Under the pieces are notes generated by a model. That model saw nothing but the letters and a program-made list of their open reading frames with translations. It ran no database searches and was not told the DNA's origin. Below, piece by piece: positions 47,288 through 56,406 of a stretch of 64,000 nt of DNA. A program made the translations under genes and the position numbers. Positions within the stretch are counted from its first letter, which is position 1. Each line of letters begins with the position of its first letter. Source of the DNA: Gemmatimonadota bacterium (lineage in GTDB: Bacteria > JAAXHH01); NCBI GenBank assembly GCA_009838645.1, contig VXRC01000029.1:108503-172502 (forward strand), in the 5' to 3' direction.

Positions 47288-47710
47288 GTGGATACAGAAG
47301 CAGATTACCTTGACCCCAGGCCCCGGGGCTACCACCTGGTGACGAATGAGATCACCGGCCAGGTCCCCGCGCTGGCGGATATCGATGTCGGCATCGCCCA
47401 CGTCTTCATCTGCCACACCTCCGCTTCCCTCACCATCAACGAGAACGCGGCGCCCGACGTCCGGGGCGACTTCGAGCGCCACATGAACGTCCTGGTCCCC
47501 GAGCACCAGCCGTACTACCGTCATGACGAGGAGGGACCGGACGACATGCCGGCGCACATCAAGGCCTCGATGATGGGCAGCAGCGTGTCCATTCCCGTCA
47601 CCGCCGGCCGGCTGAACCTGGGGGTCTGGCAGGGCATCTATCTCTGCGAACACCGGGACCGCGGCGGCGCGCGGCGTCTGGTGGTCACCATATACGGCAG
47701 TCCAGCCTGA
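47288..47710 (+). CDS. YjbQ/UPF0047 family protein with a frameshifted N-terminus
   Basis: A 140-aa version reads from GTG 47288: PRPRGYHLVTNEITGQ, GIAHVFICHTSASLTINENA and GVWQGIYLCEHRD are the YjbQ family blocks (metal-binding His in HTSASL; some members have thiamine-phosphate synthase activity). The usual family N-terminus is found in another frame from ATG 47283, as MRWIQKQITLTP, where it overlaps the peptidase stop. One missing C in the run ACCCCAGG near 47315 would join the two. The GTG product replaces the first beta-strand with an acidic leader, so the gene may be damaged or carry a sequencing error. Confidence 0.75.
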   Translation: MDTEADYLDPRPRGYHLVTNEITGQVPALADIDVGIAHVFICHTSASLTINENAAPDVRGDFERHMNVLVPEHQPYYRHDEEGPDDMPAHIKASMMGSSVSIPVTAGRLNLGVWQGIYLCEHRDRGGARRLVVTIYGSPA

Positions 47711-47720
47711 AAGGATCTTC

Positions 47721-49490
47721 GTGGGAACCCTGGCGGATAAACTGACCGGCCTGTTTGCCGACGCCTTTGAATCGGCCGGCTATGATCGAAGCTATGGCGA
47801 AGTGCGGGTATCGGACCGGCCGGACCTGTGCCAGTTCCAGTGCAACGGGGCGCTTGCGGCGGCCAAACAGTACCGGGCCAACCCACGTCAGATTGCACAG
47901 AACGTGGTCGATTCCATCTCGGCGCCGGCCTTGTTCGAAGATCTTTCGCTCGCCGGACCGGGCTTCATCAACATCGTGCTGCAGGATGACTACATCGCCG
48001 CCCACGTCCAGGAAGTGTACGAGGACGACAGGCTGGGCTGCGAAATCACCGGGACGCCCGGCCGGATCCTCGTAGACTACGGGGGGCCCAACGTGGCCAA
48101 ACCGCTCCACGTCGGCCATCTCCGGGCCGCCATCATCGGCGAGAGCATCGTGCGGATCTGCCGCTTCCTGGGCCACGATGTGATCGGCGACGTGCACCTG
48201 GGCGACTGGGGTCTGCAGATGGGTCTCATCATCGAGGGCCTCCGGGACCGCCAGCCCGGCCTGCCCTATTTCGACGCCGGTTACTCGGGGCCGTATCCCG
48301 ATGAGCCCCCCGTGACCATAAGTGACCTGGAGGAGTTGTATCCCCAGGCCAGCGAAAGAGAAAAAAGCGACCAGGAATTCGCCGAGGCCGCGCGTCAGGC
48401 CACGGTGGACCTGCAGGCCGGACGGCCGGGTTACCGCGCGCTGTGGCAACATTTCCGTGACGTGTCCGTCGACGACCTCCGGCAGAGCTACGAACTGTTG
48501 AACATCCATTTCGACTTGTGGCTTGGAGAGAGCGATACCCAGGACCGGCTTCTTGGTCTGATTGAACGATTGAAGGCGGAGGGATACGCCACGGAAAGCC
48601 GGGGCGCACTGGTCGTAGAGGTCGACGACTCGGAGGACAAGGAATCGATCCCGCCACTGATGCTGGAGAAGACCGACGGCGCTGTGCTGTACGGCACGAC
48701 CGATCTGGCGACCATAAACCAGCGCGTGGAGCAATTCCAGCCCGACTGCATCCTATACGTAGTCGACAATCGGCAGCGGCAGCATTTCATACAGGTATTC
48801 AAGGCTTCCTACAAGACGGGCGTGGCGCCGGAGACGACGCGGTTGGAACACAACGGCTTCGGGACCATGAACGGTAAGGACGGGAAACCCTTCAAGACCC
48901 GCGAGGGCGGGATCATGAAGCTGAAGGACCTGATCGGGCTGGTGACCGACCACGCCATGGCGCGCATCGAGACCATCGAATCGGTCCGCGAATACGACGA
49001 GGACGAGAAGGAGCAAATCGCCCGCATCGTGGGCGTAGCCGCCCTGAAGTACGCCGACCTGATGAACCACCGCACCAAGGACTACGTCTTCGACCTGGAC
49101 CGGTTTTCATCCTTCGAGGGCCGCACGGGGCCCTACATCCTCTACGCCGCCGTCCGGATCAAGTCGGTGTTGCGGCGGGCGGGCGAACGCGGCCTCCAGC
49201 CAGGCGGGATCATGGCGCCCCGAAGCGAGTCGGAACGCGACCTGGACCTAAAGCTGTCCGAATTGCCCGCGGTGGTCGACCTGGCCTTCGAAACCCGGGC
49301 GCCGAACCACCTGTGCGAGTATGCCTTCCAGCTGGCCACGGCCTATAACCGGTTCTACCATACCCACCACATCCTGAACGAGGAAGATGCGGACCGCCGG
49401 GCCTCCTGGCTCGCCCTGTCGGGGGTCACGCTGCGCGTGCTGGAGCGGGTGCTGGACCTGCTCGGTATCGAAGTACCGCGGCGCATGTAG
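47721..49490 (+). CDS. argS: Arginyl-tRNA synthetase
   Basis: A 589-aa class I synthetase. The N-terminal Add1 domain holds CQFQCNGALAAAKQYRANPR. The HIGH-type motif is KPLHVGHLRAA, preceded by VDYGGPNVA. The KMSK loop is the reduced KPFKTREGG form common in ArgS, and the C-terminal anticodon domain contains RTGPYILYAAVRIKS. Start is GTG 47721 with AAAGGATC upstream. It follows YjbQ by 10 bases. The gene ends in a five-copy 19-bp repeat that contains its stop codon. Confidence 0.96.
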   Translation: MGTLADKLTGLFADAFESAGYDRSYGEVRVSDRPDLCQFQCNGALAAAKQYRANPRQIAQNVVDSISAPALFEDLSLAGPGFINIVLQDDYIAAHVQEVYEDDRLGCEITGTPGRILVDYGGPNVAKPLHVGHLRAAIIGESIVRICRFLGHDVIGDVHLGDWGLQMGLIIEGLRDRQPGLPYFDAGYSGPYPDEPPVTISDLEELYPQASEREKSDQEFAEAARQATVDLQAGRPGYRALWQHFRDVSVDDLRQSYELLNIHFDLWLGESDTQDRLLGLIERLKAEGYATESRGALVVEVDDSEDKESIPPLMLEKTDGAVLYGTTDLATINQRVEQFQPDCILYVVDNRQRQHFIQVFKASYKTGVAPETTRLEHNGFGTMNGKDGKPFKTREGGIMKLKDLIGLVTDHAMARIETIESVREYDEDEKEQIARIVGVAALKYADLMNHRTKDYVFDLDRFSSFEGRTGPYILYAAVRIKSVLRRAGERGLQPGGIMAPRSESERDLDLKLSELPAVVDLAFETRAPNHLCEYAFQLATAYNRFYHTHHILNEEDADRRASWLALSGVTLRVLERVLDLLGIEVPRRM

Positions 49491-49569
49491 CAAGCCGAAG
49501 CGAATGTACAACCCGCGGCGCATGTAGCAGGCCGCGACGCATGTAGCAGGCCGCGACGCATGTAGCAAC
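49476..49569. repeat. 19-bp tandem array, five units, starting at the argS stop
   Basis: Units begin at 49476, 49495, 49513, 49532 and 49551, consensus CCGCGACGCATGTAGCAGG (second unit degenerate, 18 bp). The first unit contains the last codons and TAG of argS; four units each carry an in-register ATGTAG. Confidence 0.85.
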
Positions 49570-49602
49570 AGGTAGAAAACCATACTCAGGGATCGTCAGT
49601 CT

Positions 49603-50928
49603 GTGAATATCGTATACCTCCATTCCCACGATACGGGCCGGTACATACAACCCTACGGCCACGCCATTCCCACACCCGCCCTGCAACGACTGGCGGAGGA
49701 CGGGGTCCTTTTCAGGTCGGCCTACTGCGCGAACCCGACCTGTTCCCCGAGCCGGGCGGCCCTGCTCACCGGACAGTGGGCCCACAGCTGCGGCATGTTC
49801 GGCCTGGTCAACCGGGGATGGTCGATCCACCATCCCGAGCGGCTCATCATGCACACGCTGCGCGAGGCGGGATACGATACGGTGATGGCCGGATTCCAGC
49901 ACGTGGTGATGAACCTGGATGACGCCGGGTGGTCCCGCATACTGCCGAGGAAGGCCGGTGACGACAAGGCGCCCACCGAGGAACTCGCCGTCTCCTTCCT
50001 GTCCGAACCCCATGATCGCCCGTTCTTCCTGGACGTGGGCTTCGGCGAAACCCACCGCAGGGGAGCGGGCTTCGCACCGCAACCCGATGGGGAACCGCCG
50101 GCCGATCCCCGTTTCGTACGTCCGCCGGCACCGTTCCCCGATACGCCGGAACTTCGTCGGGACATGGGCCTGTTTATCGATGCCGCACGCACGCTCGATC
50201 GCAAGATGGGGCGCGTGTTGGAGGCCATCGACCGGTACGGGCGGAGGGACGACACCCTGGTCGTCTGCACCACCGATCACGGCATCGCCTTCCCCATGAT
50301 GAAATGCCACCTCACCGACCACGGCATGGGCGTCATGCTCATCCTGCGCGGTCCCGCGGGATACAGCGGCGGCAAAGTGATCGATGGCATGGTAAGCCAG
50401 ATCGACCTGTTTCCTACCCTTTGCGAGCTGGCCGGGATCGAGCGGTCGGCCTGGCCGGATTGGCTGCAGGGCGTTTCACTGGACCCGCTCGTCCGTGGTG
50501 AAGCCACGGAGATCCGGGAAGAAGTCTTCGCCGAGGTCAATTACCACGCGGCCTACGAGCCCCAGCGGGCCGTGCGGACGCACCGCTGGAAGTACATCCG
50601 GCGATGCGGAGACCGCGAACTTCCCGTCATGACGAACTGCGACGCATCGATCACGAAATCGACCCTGATCGAGCAGGGCTGGCGCGACCGGACCGTGCCT
50701 CGTGAACGGCTGTACGATACCGTGTTCGATCCAAACGAAACCAACAACCTGGCCGGCCAGCCCGAATCCGCGGACGCGTTGCGCGACCTGCGCGCCCGAT
50801 TGGACCGCTGGATGGTTTCCACGGGCGATCCCCTGGTCGATCACGAAGTCGTACCTCCGGACCCCGGGGGCGTGTTGAACAGCCCCGCCGACCTGTCGGC
50901 GGCCGATGACCCCCAGTATCCCGTCTGA
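49603..50928 (+). CDS. Sulfatase (alkaline-phosphatase superfamily)
   Basis: A 441-aa type I sulfatase that removes sulfate esters or N-sulfates. The formylglycine motif CSPSR (C47) is intact, and metal-binding Asp10 and the TTDHGIAFPMMK block with its Asp/His are present. It resembles the heparan N-sulfatase branch. No signal peptide is seen with GTG 49603, so it may act in the cytoplasm on imported sulfated oligosaccharides. No maturase (FGE or anSME) gene is in the window. It starts 33 bases after the argS-end repeat and is followed after 3 bases by a DUF5829-like gene. Confidence 0.9.
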   Translation: MNIVYLHSHDTGRYIQPYGHAIPTPALQRLAEDGVLFRSAYCANPTCSPSRAALLTGQWAHSCGMFGLVNRGWSIHHPERLIMHTLREAGYDTVMAGFQHVVMNLDDAGWSRILPRKAGDDKAPTEELAVSFLSEPHDRPFFLDVGFGETHRRGAGFAPQPDGEPPADPRFVRPPAPFPDTPELRRDMGLFIDAARTLDRKMGRVLEAIDRYGRRDDTLVVCTTDHGIAFPMMKCHLTDHGMGVMLILRGPAGYSGGKVIDGMVSQIDLFPTLCELAGIERSAWPDWLQGVSLDPLVRGEATEIREEVFAEVNYHAAYEPQRAVRTHRWKYIRRCGDRELPVMTNCDASITKSTLIEQGWRDRTVPRERLYDTVFDPNETNNLAGQPESADALRDLRARLDRWMVSTGDPLVDHEVVPPDPGGVLNSPADLSAADDPQYPV

Positions 50929-50931
50929 GCC

Positions 50932-52056
50932 ATGCAACCTGTCTATCTGAACCATTTGCTCATCTTCCTGGACGCGGAGACCTACCGTTCCATCGGCGCG
51001 TCCGGGTTTCTGAACGGGCACTTCGCCTGTTCCGAAGAGCGGACGACCCACGACCAGGCCACGGACATGTCGTGGACCGGCCGCTACTACTACGGCCGCG
51101 AGACCTATTTCGAGTTCATGGATCCGGGCCGTACCTCCTGGGCGCCCCGCGACGCCATCGCTTTCGGCATAGAGCAGGAGGGCGGATCAGAGGATCTCGC
51201 CGGCCGCCTGGAAAGGGCGTTGAAACGGGATATCACGCGGTTCAAGCGGAAGAGAAGGTACGGGGACCAGGACATCCCGTGGTTCTGGACGGTCGACATA
51301 CCCCGTAAGGACGACGCCCGGTTGATTTCCTGGGTGATGGAATACGATCCCGAATTCCTGGACCGCTGGGCACCGCACCTTCCTCCGGAAAAGCCTGGCG
51401 CGGGGACGGCCGGCATCGCCAGAAGCGGGTTCCTGACCCGTTACCGTTCCGCCATCGGCGACGACCTGCCTGGCCGGCTGTTCCGGGACATCACGTCGGT
51501 GACCGTGACGCTGCCGCCCGATGAGGCGGACCTGCTCGAGGCTGAGCTAGGGGTGTACGGATACGCTGCGAAGAAGATGGACCGTCCCGCTGTACCGGGT
51601 GCGGACGATGGCGCGGGGTTTGCGCCGAGCCCGGACGATGGCGCCGGTACGGGACCGGATTCGGCGGTCCGCATCGCGGCGGGGAAGACGGTAGATCAGT
51701 CCGGTGCGGGGCCTTCCGGGATCGAGAAACGCACATCCTTCCGCGGCCCGGACCTCGACATCGTGGTGGAATGGGCATCCCGTACCGGCGGTCCTGCCGT
51801 GGCTCGCGCCGACCCTCCCGCGGAAGGCGCGGACCCTGCCGTGGCTCGCGCCGACCGCACCGGGTCCGCGGCTCGCGCCGACCGCACCGGGTCCGCGGCA
51901 TCCGGGCTCTTCGGCGACGGTTTCGGCATCACCGAATTCTCCATGAAGACGCAGCCAGTCTCGGTCACCACGACCCACACCTTTGGCCCCGCGTGCCGCC
52001 TTACCGTGGACAGGACGGGGAGAGCAGCCTGGTCGTTCAGGCCGGACGCTGGGTGA
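50932..52056 (+). CDS. DUF5829-like protein with a low-complexity insert
   Basis: A 374-aa protein starting 3 bases after the sulfatase stop. The N-terminal 200 residues (YLNHLLIFLDAETYRSIGAS, SWTGRYYYGRETYFEFMDPG) resemble a family I recall as DUF5829, whose structure suggests a glyoxalase/dioxygenase-like fold; this label is from memory. Residues 205-330 contain Ala/Asp/Gly/Arg-rich repeats (ADDGAG..PDDGAG; PAVARAD twice; ARADRTGSA twice) encoded by 21- and 27-bp tandem repeats. The final 40 residues look like the returning conserved core. Role unknown, possibly tied to the sulfatase substrate. Confidence 0.65.
   Translation: MQPVYLNHLLIFLDAETYRSIGASGFLNGHFACSEERTTHDQATDMSWTGRYYYGRETYFEFMDPGRTSWAPRDAIAFGIEQEGGSEDLAGRLERALKRDITRFKRKRRYGDQDIPWFWTVDIPRKDDARLISWVMEYDPEFLDRWAPHLPPEKPGAGTAGIARSGFLTRYRSAIGDDLPGRLFRDITSVTVTLPPDEADLLEAELGVYGYAAKKMDRPAVPGADDGAGFAPSPDDGAGTGPDSAVRIAAGKTVDQSGAGPSGIEKRTSFRGPDLDIVVEWASRTGGPAVARADPPAEGADPAVARADRTGSAARADRTGSAASGLFGDGFGITEFSMKTQPVSVTTTHTFGPACRLTVDRTGRAAWSFRPDAG
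51793..51897. repeat. In-frame 21-bp and 27-bp repeats in the DUF5829-like gene
   Basis: The 21-bp unit at 51793-51813 recurs at 51835-51855 (PAVARAD). A perfect 27-bp unit is tandem at 51844-51870 and 51871-51897 (ARADRTGSA). All are multiples of three and keep the frame. Confidence 0.85.
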
Positions 52057-52058
52057 TA

Positions 52059-52445
52059 TCAGCAGTCGGACGCTGGACAGGTCCTGCACAGGTGCCGGTT
52101 CACGAGATGGGTCGTCGCGAGCAGGACGCCTCCGGCTACGTGGAGGACTACTTCGAAGTTCCCTTCGGCCGCCAGGAAACCCGTTACGATTACTCCCACG
52201 GCCAATACGAGGGTGAGAAACGCCCTCCATCTCTTGTGGTGCCTCACGCCCGAAACCACACTCCCGGCTGCGAGCAATACCGCGCCGATTATGGCGTACT
52301 CGGCGGGCTCTCCGGCCAGGAATCCGAGGCCCACGAGCGGCAGGAACGTCACCACCATCGGCAAGGCCAGGCAATGGATCGCACATGCGGACGAGACGAA
52401 CACGCCGATGTTGTCAACGGTTCCTCGATTGATCTGATGGTTCAT
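52059..52445 (-). CDS. MerC domain membrane protein
   Basis: A 128-aa inner-membrane protein with four helices and the MerC-type cysteine pair CAIHC near residue 21. A second pair in CRTCPASDC lies at the C-terminus. MerC transports mercuric ions in mer operons; many chromosomal MerC-domain proteins occur in other metal-related clusters. AGGAG precedes the ATG by about 12 bases. It is the last gene of a minus-strand run with two ABC-2 permeases, an ATPase and a His-rich exported peptide. No merA, merP or merR is present, so mercury resistance is not supported. Confidence 0.82.
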   Translation of the reverse strand: MNHQINRGTVDNIGVFVSSACAIHCLALPMVVTFLPLVGLGFLAGEPAEYAIIGAVLLAAGSVVSGVRHHKRWRAFLTLVLAVGVIVTGFLAAEGNFEVVLHVAGGVLLATTHLVNRHLCRTCPASDC

Positions 52446-52470
52446 TTCTTATCTGATTCTCCTGTGGGAT

Positions 52471-52550
52471 AATCCCGGGGCCGGCTCATCAGGCGCCACG
52501 AAATCCCGGGCCCGGCTCATCAGGCGCCACGGAAATCCCGGGCCGGCTCA
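52471..52550. repeat. Tandem repeat of about 31 bp reaching the stop codon of the ABC permease gene
   Basis: Nearly three units with core AATCCCGGGCCGGCTCA and spacer TCAGGCGCCACG begin at 52471, 52501 and 52533. On the minus strand the array opens with TGA, the stop of the permease gene at 52548-52550. Confidence 0.75.
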
Positions 52551-53996
52551 ACCTGTGCCCCGGACCTTGCCGAGTCCGACCCAGGCACCCGCACTTACCA
52601 GCCCAACCAATACGATCAGTGCCGATAGCGGTACCGTCGCGCGCTGACCCACGTCGCCTAATGACTCGTCTACGAAATTGAAAGCCGGTAACGTGGGAAG
52701 CACATCGGCCGACATCTGCTCCCCGGCCAGAATTGCCGGTACGAAGAACGACTGCCACTGACCGGCGTACGCTCTCACCTGAGCCTGAAACCGTGCAAAC
52801 CGCGAATCACCCGTTCCCGCCGCGTCGATCAGCATCTCCTGGAGCAGGAGTGCGGGGGAGAGAAACCGGTAGCGGCGGATCAGGTCATTCTGCTCGTCAC
52901 GTCCCAACCTGTGTCGCTCAGACACCTCTTCCAGGCGCTGGTTCACTGCGTCTGTCGCGGCCCAGGCGAGCGCGGCCCGGTTGGGTTCATCGGTCGCGTC
53001 TCCACCGGTCAGTTCGGGATGGTCCTCGAGGTAACGGGCAAGCAGTTCGCTGCGGCGGTTCACCGCGTCGTTTGAGGCTTCGCGCTGGGCAGTAATCATC
53101 TCCACCCGCGACGGGAGCGGATGGAGCAGGCCCGCGGCGATGTTGATGGCGGCTGGCAGCACCACCACCAGGACAAGCCAGGCCCCCACCAGCACCGTGG
53201 CGTTCCAGGAGGATGACCGGCCGAGGCTGTTTACCCAGGCGGTGAGTGCGAACCAGAACAGCGCGTACACCGTCAGCGCCGCGCACCACAGAAGTATCCT
53301 GCCGAGCGGCCCCGTAGATCCGAAACCTCCCGAGATGAGTATTCCGATCAAAGACACCCCGATGGCCGCGGCCAGGACCAGCATGGCGCGGAAGGCGAGC
53401 TTCGCGGTCACGAACCGGCGCGCCGATACGGGCTGAGAAAGCGTAAGGGCCAGGGTGCCCTGTTCGCGTTCCCCTGATAGCACGTTGAAACCCATGGCCA
53501 GTATGAGCAGGGGCAGCAGGTAGATCGCGACGAAGGCCAGGTCGAATCGTCCCACCATGAGATTGAGTGGGTTCTCCACCTCGCCGTTTTGCAGGAACGT
53601 GGATTCGTTGGTATAGATACTGACATCGTAGTAGTAAGGCAGCAGGTCGCTTTGTCCTACCGCCAGGGCGGTCAAGGGGCCGGGATCCAGCGCGACGGAC
53701 CGGGCGCCCTGGCGGCCACCCATGACGTTGGCGGCGCGGGGGTCGCGGAAGGGGGAGGACGGTTCGGCTCCGTCTTCGATGGCGGCCAATTCCTGTTCCA
53801 ACGCATTGATACGTTGGACATTCCCGTCCCGGACGACCTGTACCGTGTGATCCTGGAAGCGCACCCAGGCCATGCCGTTGGCCAGCGCGTAGGCAAAGAG
53901 GACGACGAAAAGGGGCAGGACGATCCGCAGGACTCGGTCTGCCGCGAGCAGCCGCCACTCGTTGAGCAGGATGGTTTTTATGGTCTTGGTCTGCAT
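52548..53996 (-). CDS. ABC-2 type transporter permease (DUF3526-like), second copy
   Basis: A 482-aa inner-membrane protein: one N-terminal helix (LRIVLPLFVVLFAYALANGM), a large extracytoplasmic loop (about 45-150, with coiled-coil-like RINALEQELAAIEDG), then five helices. The conserved GFNVLSGEREQGTLALTLSQ cytoplasmic loop of ABC-2 permeases is present. A second long loop lies between helices 5 and 6. ATG 53996 begins 2 bases after the stop of the first permease. Together they would make a heterodimer driven by the ATPase encoded upstream. The substrate is unknown; context suggests a metal-related function. Confidence 0.82.
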   Translation of the reverse strand: MQTKTIKTILLNEWRLLAADRVLRIVLPLFVVLFAYALANGMAWVRFQDHTVQVVRDGNVQRINALEQELAAIEDGAEPSSPFRDPRAANVMGGRQGARSVALDPGPLTALAVGQSDLLPYYYDVSIYTNESTFLQNGEVENPLNLMVGRFDLAFVAIYLLPLLILAMGFNVLSGEREQGTLALTLSQPVSARRFVTAKLAFRAMLVLAAAIGVSLIGILISGGFGSTGPLGRILLWCAALTVYALFWFALTAWVNSLGRSSSWNATVLVGAWLVLVVVLPAAINIAAGLLHPLPSRVEMITAQREASNDAVNRRSELLARYLEDHPELTGGDATDEPNRAALAWAATDAVNQRLEEVSERHRLGRDEQNDLIRRYRFLSPALLLQEMLIDAAGTGDSRFARFQAQVRAYAGQWQSFFVPAILAGEQMSADVLPTLPAFNFVDESLGDVGQRATVPLSALIVLVGLVSAGAWVGLGKVRGTG

Positions 53997-53998
53997 GA

Positions 53999-55408
53999 TC
54001 AGGCCACCTCCGCACGGCGAACGGCGTACCTGACCACCACAAACGCACCGGCCAGCCACAGTCCGAGCATCAGGAGCGAAAGGGCCCGGTTCTTCAGGAC
54101 CCACGACACTTCCGGCGCGTCGTACCGGAAGGGCGGCGTCTGCGACCAGAGATCGGCGGAGGCGAGGTAGACTTCACCAGTACGGGAGTTTTCGGTCAAC
54201 TCGCCGTTCAGGCGCTCCACCAGATCCCTCCGGTATTGCTCCGCGGCGGAGGCGAAGTGGCGGTGCTGTTCGACATCGGTACCGGCCAGGCCCATGGAGA
54301 GCGTCCTGACCGCCAGCAGGGGTGCCGTCACCGCGAGCGCTTCATGTACATATCCCTGGCGCTCGAAGGTGTCCCAAAGAGCGCCGTAGTTCCGGTCGAA
54401 GATCTGGTCGCCGAATCTCTCGCTTTCCTGCAGGAAGACGCCTATCGCGTTGATCGGGAGGTCTTCTGCCCGCTCCACCTCGTACTGCGCCAGCAGGTTC
54501 TGCGTCACGACGGCCCGGTCGGGGCGGTCAACGCCCTCTATGCCGCTGGCCATCTCCTGTTCAAGGGTGTGGGCGAACTCAATCGCGGAGGGCGTCGGGT
54601 ACAGCCATTTCGAGAGATCCACCGCGACGCGGGGTGCCACGAGTCCGTTCACTACCCAGACGGCCAGCAAGACGACCAGTGCGGTCCGTGCCGAAGGGGC
54701 CCGGGCCGAGACGGCGAGGGACAACCCTATGAACGTGGCGAAATAGGCCAGGTAGATTCCGGCAAGCACGGCGCCGCGTACCAGCGGGGACGTCGCCGGT
54801 CCGGGGCTTCCTACGATAATGGCGGCCGCGCCTACGACTGCCGCGGGTACCAGGAGCAGCGCCAGGGCGGCCGACGCGCCGAGGGCCTTGCCCATGGCGA
54901 GTTCGAGGCGTCCGACGCCCGTAGCCAGGAGTTGCCGCAGCGTGCCACGCTCCCGCTCGCCGGCGAGTGCTCCAAAGGTCAACAGGATGATAAGAAGCGG
55001 TACCAGGTGCTGAAGGACCTGCGCCGCCGTCAACGCGCCAATGCGCTGCGCGGGGGTCGCGTCCTGTGCGGGACGCAACAGGAAATCGTTCTGCCTGTGG
55101 GCCTCCAGGAACACGGACGTTCCCGTATAGGAATCCACTCCTTCATCGACGAAGGACAGCGCCAGCCGGGGTTTGAACGCGTATACACCGTAGTGGGCCG
55201 CGGAGTGGGGGTTCTTCTCACCCTGTGATTCCCAGTGATCGCGGGCGGTTGCCTGTGCGGCGGCGAGTTCCTTCTGCGCATTGCGCGCCTGGACCCATCC
55301 CGTTCCCAGCGAAACCAGGAGCAGGGCGCCTACCAGGGCGGCGCACCAGCGGAAACGGCCGTCCCGCACCACGTCCATGAATTCCTTTCGGACGATATGC
55401 CTGATCAT
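53999..55408 (-). CDS. ABC-2 type transporter permease (DUF3526-like), first copy
   Basis: A 469-aa paralogue of the next gene with the same plan: N-terminal helix (CAALVGALLLVSLGTGWVQA), large outer domain with ARNAQKELAAAQATARDHWE, the ABC-2 loop FGALAGERERGTLRQLLATG, and a helix cluster. AGGAG lies 7 bases before the ATG, and the start is 9 bases after the ATPase stop. Paired DUF3526-like permeases plus one ATPase are a recurring arrangement, reminiscent of NosFY-type exporters. Confidence 0.82.
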   Translation of the reverse strand: MIRHIVRKEFMDVVRDGRFRWCAALVGALLLVSLGTGWVQARNAQKELAAAQATARDHWESQGEKNPHSAAHYGVYAFKPRLALSFVDEGVDSYTGTSVFLEAHRQNDFLLRPAQDATPAQRIGALTAAQVLQHLVPLLIILLTFGALAGERERGTLRQLLATGVGRLELAMGKALGASAALALLLVPAAVVGAAAIIVGSPGPATSPLVRGAVLAGIYLAYFATFIGLSLAVSARAPSARTALVVLLAVWVVNGLVAPRVAVDLSKWLYPTPSAIEFAHTLEQEMASGIEGVDRPDRAVVTQNLLAQYEVERAEDLPINAIGVFLQESERFGDQIFDRNYGALWDTFERQGYVHEALAVTAPLLAVRTLSMGLAGTDVEQHRHFASAAEQYRRDLVERLNGELTENSRTGEVYLASADLWSQTPPFRYDAPEVSWVLKNRALSLLMLGLWLAGAFVVVRYAVRRAEVA

Positions 55409-55417
55409 AGTTGGCTC

Positions 55418-56224
55418 CTAATCGTGCATGTGTTCGAGGTAGATGCGTTCGAGATCCGCGTGGCCGATTTCGTCGGTGGTCATCTCCGCGACGAGGCGGC
55501 CGTGCCGCATGATACCGACCCGCGTTCCGGTTTCCTTCGCGCGAAAGAGGTCGTGGGTCGCCATGAGCACCGCTACGCCTTGATCCTTGAGTTGTTCCAG
55601 CAATTCGGAGAACTCGTTCGAAGCCTCGGGATCGAGGCCGGACGTCGGTTCGTCGAGGAGGAGGGCGTCGGCTTCCTTGGCGATGGCGATCGCGATGCCG
55701 ACTTTCTGCCTCATGCCCTTGGAATACCCGGATACGCGGGAATGGACCGCATCCGCCTGGAGTCCCGCCTCGCCGAGGATCTCGGTAAGACGATCCGTCG
55801 ACAGGGATTCCTTCCCGCCCAGCGCGGCAAAATAGGCCAGGTTTTCCAGGCCGCTCAGGTTGCGATAGAGCATGACCTGCTCGGGAACGTAGGCGAGGTG
55901 TGTCTTGGATTTCAGCGGCTCCTCGGCGACATCAAGACCCATCACGTGAGCACTTCCGGAGGTCGGCTCCAGAAACCCCAGGAAAAGATGGATCGTCGTC
56001 GTCTTGCCGGCGCCGTTCGGGCCCAGGAGGCAGTAGATCTCCGACGGGCCGACCCGGAGATCCAGGCCGACAACCGCTTCTACTTCATCATAACGCTTGG
56101 ACAGCGACCGGGCTTCCAGTACGGGCGCCAACGCGGCGCCTGCCGAATCGGCGGGGGTTTCTGATTCATCGACAGCCAATACATCGCTCGTGTTCTTCAT
56201 CCGGGATTCCGGACCGGATTCCAT
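55418..56224 (-). CDS. ABC-2 type transporter ATP-binding protein
   Basis: A 268-aa ATPase with Walker A GPNGAGKTT, a Q-loop in YVPEQ, signature VSGYSKGMRQKV (a YSKGM variant typical of CcmA/NosF-like exporters), Walker B ALLLDEPTSGLD and the switch His in MATHD. The first 30 residues are an extra acidic leader. ATG 56224 has GGAGG 7-8 bases upstream. It would drive the two permeases encoded directly after it. Confidence 0.92.
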   Translation of the reverse strand: MESGPESRMKNTSDVLAVDESETPADSAGAALAPVLEARSLSKRYDEVEAVVGLDLRVGPSEIYCLLGPNGAGKTTTIHLFLGFLEPTSGSAHVMGLDVAEEPLKSKTHLAYVPEQVMLYRNLSGLENLAYFAALGGKESLSTDRLTEILGEAGLQADAVHSRVSGYSKGMRQKVGIAIAIAKEADALLLDEPTSGLDPEASNEFSELLEQLKDQGVAVLMATHDLFRAKETGTRVGIMRHGRLVAEMTTDEIGHADLERIYLEHMHD

Positions 56225-56406
56225 AGTTTTTCCTCCGGTTGCATGGAGTATACTTGATCCCTCGCCGTGCTGGCGGCGCGACTTCGAATCTCTATTTCCA
56301 GGAATACATAGCCACCGATGCGCAGGACAGATTTTGACGGCGCAAAACCTGCGAACAGGCATCAGGATCTGGACGAACTGTGTGAAATACGGAAAGGATG
56401 GGGTAT

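Noticed and set aside
52059..52445. Mercury-resistance operon
   Set aside because: Only a MerC-domain protein is present; merA, merT, merP and merR are absent.
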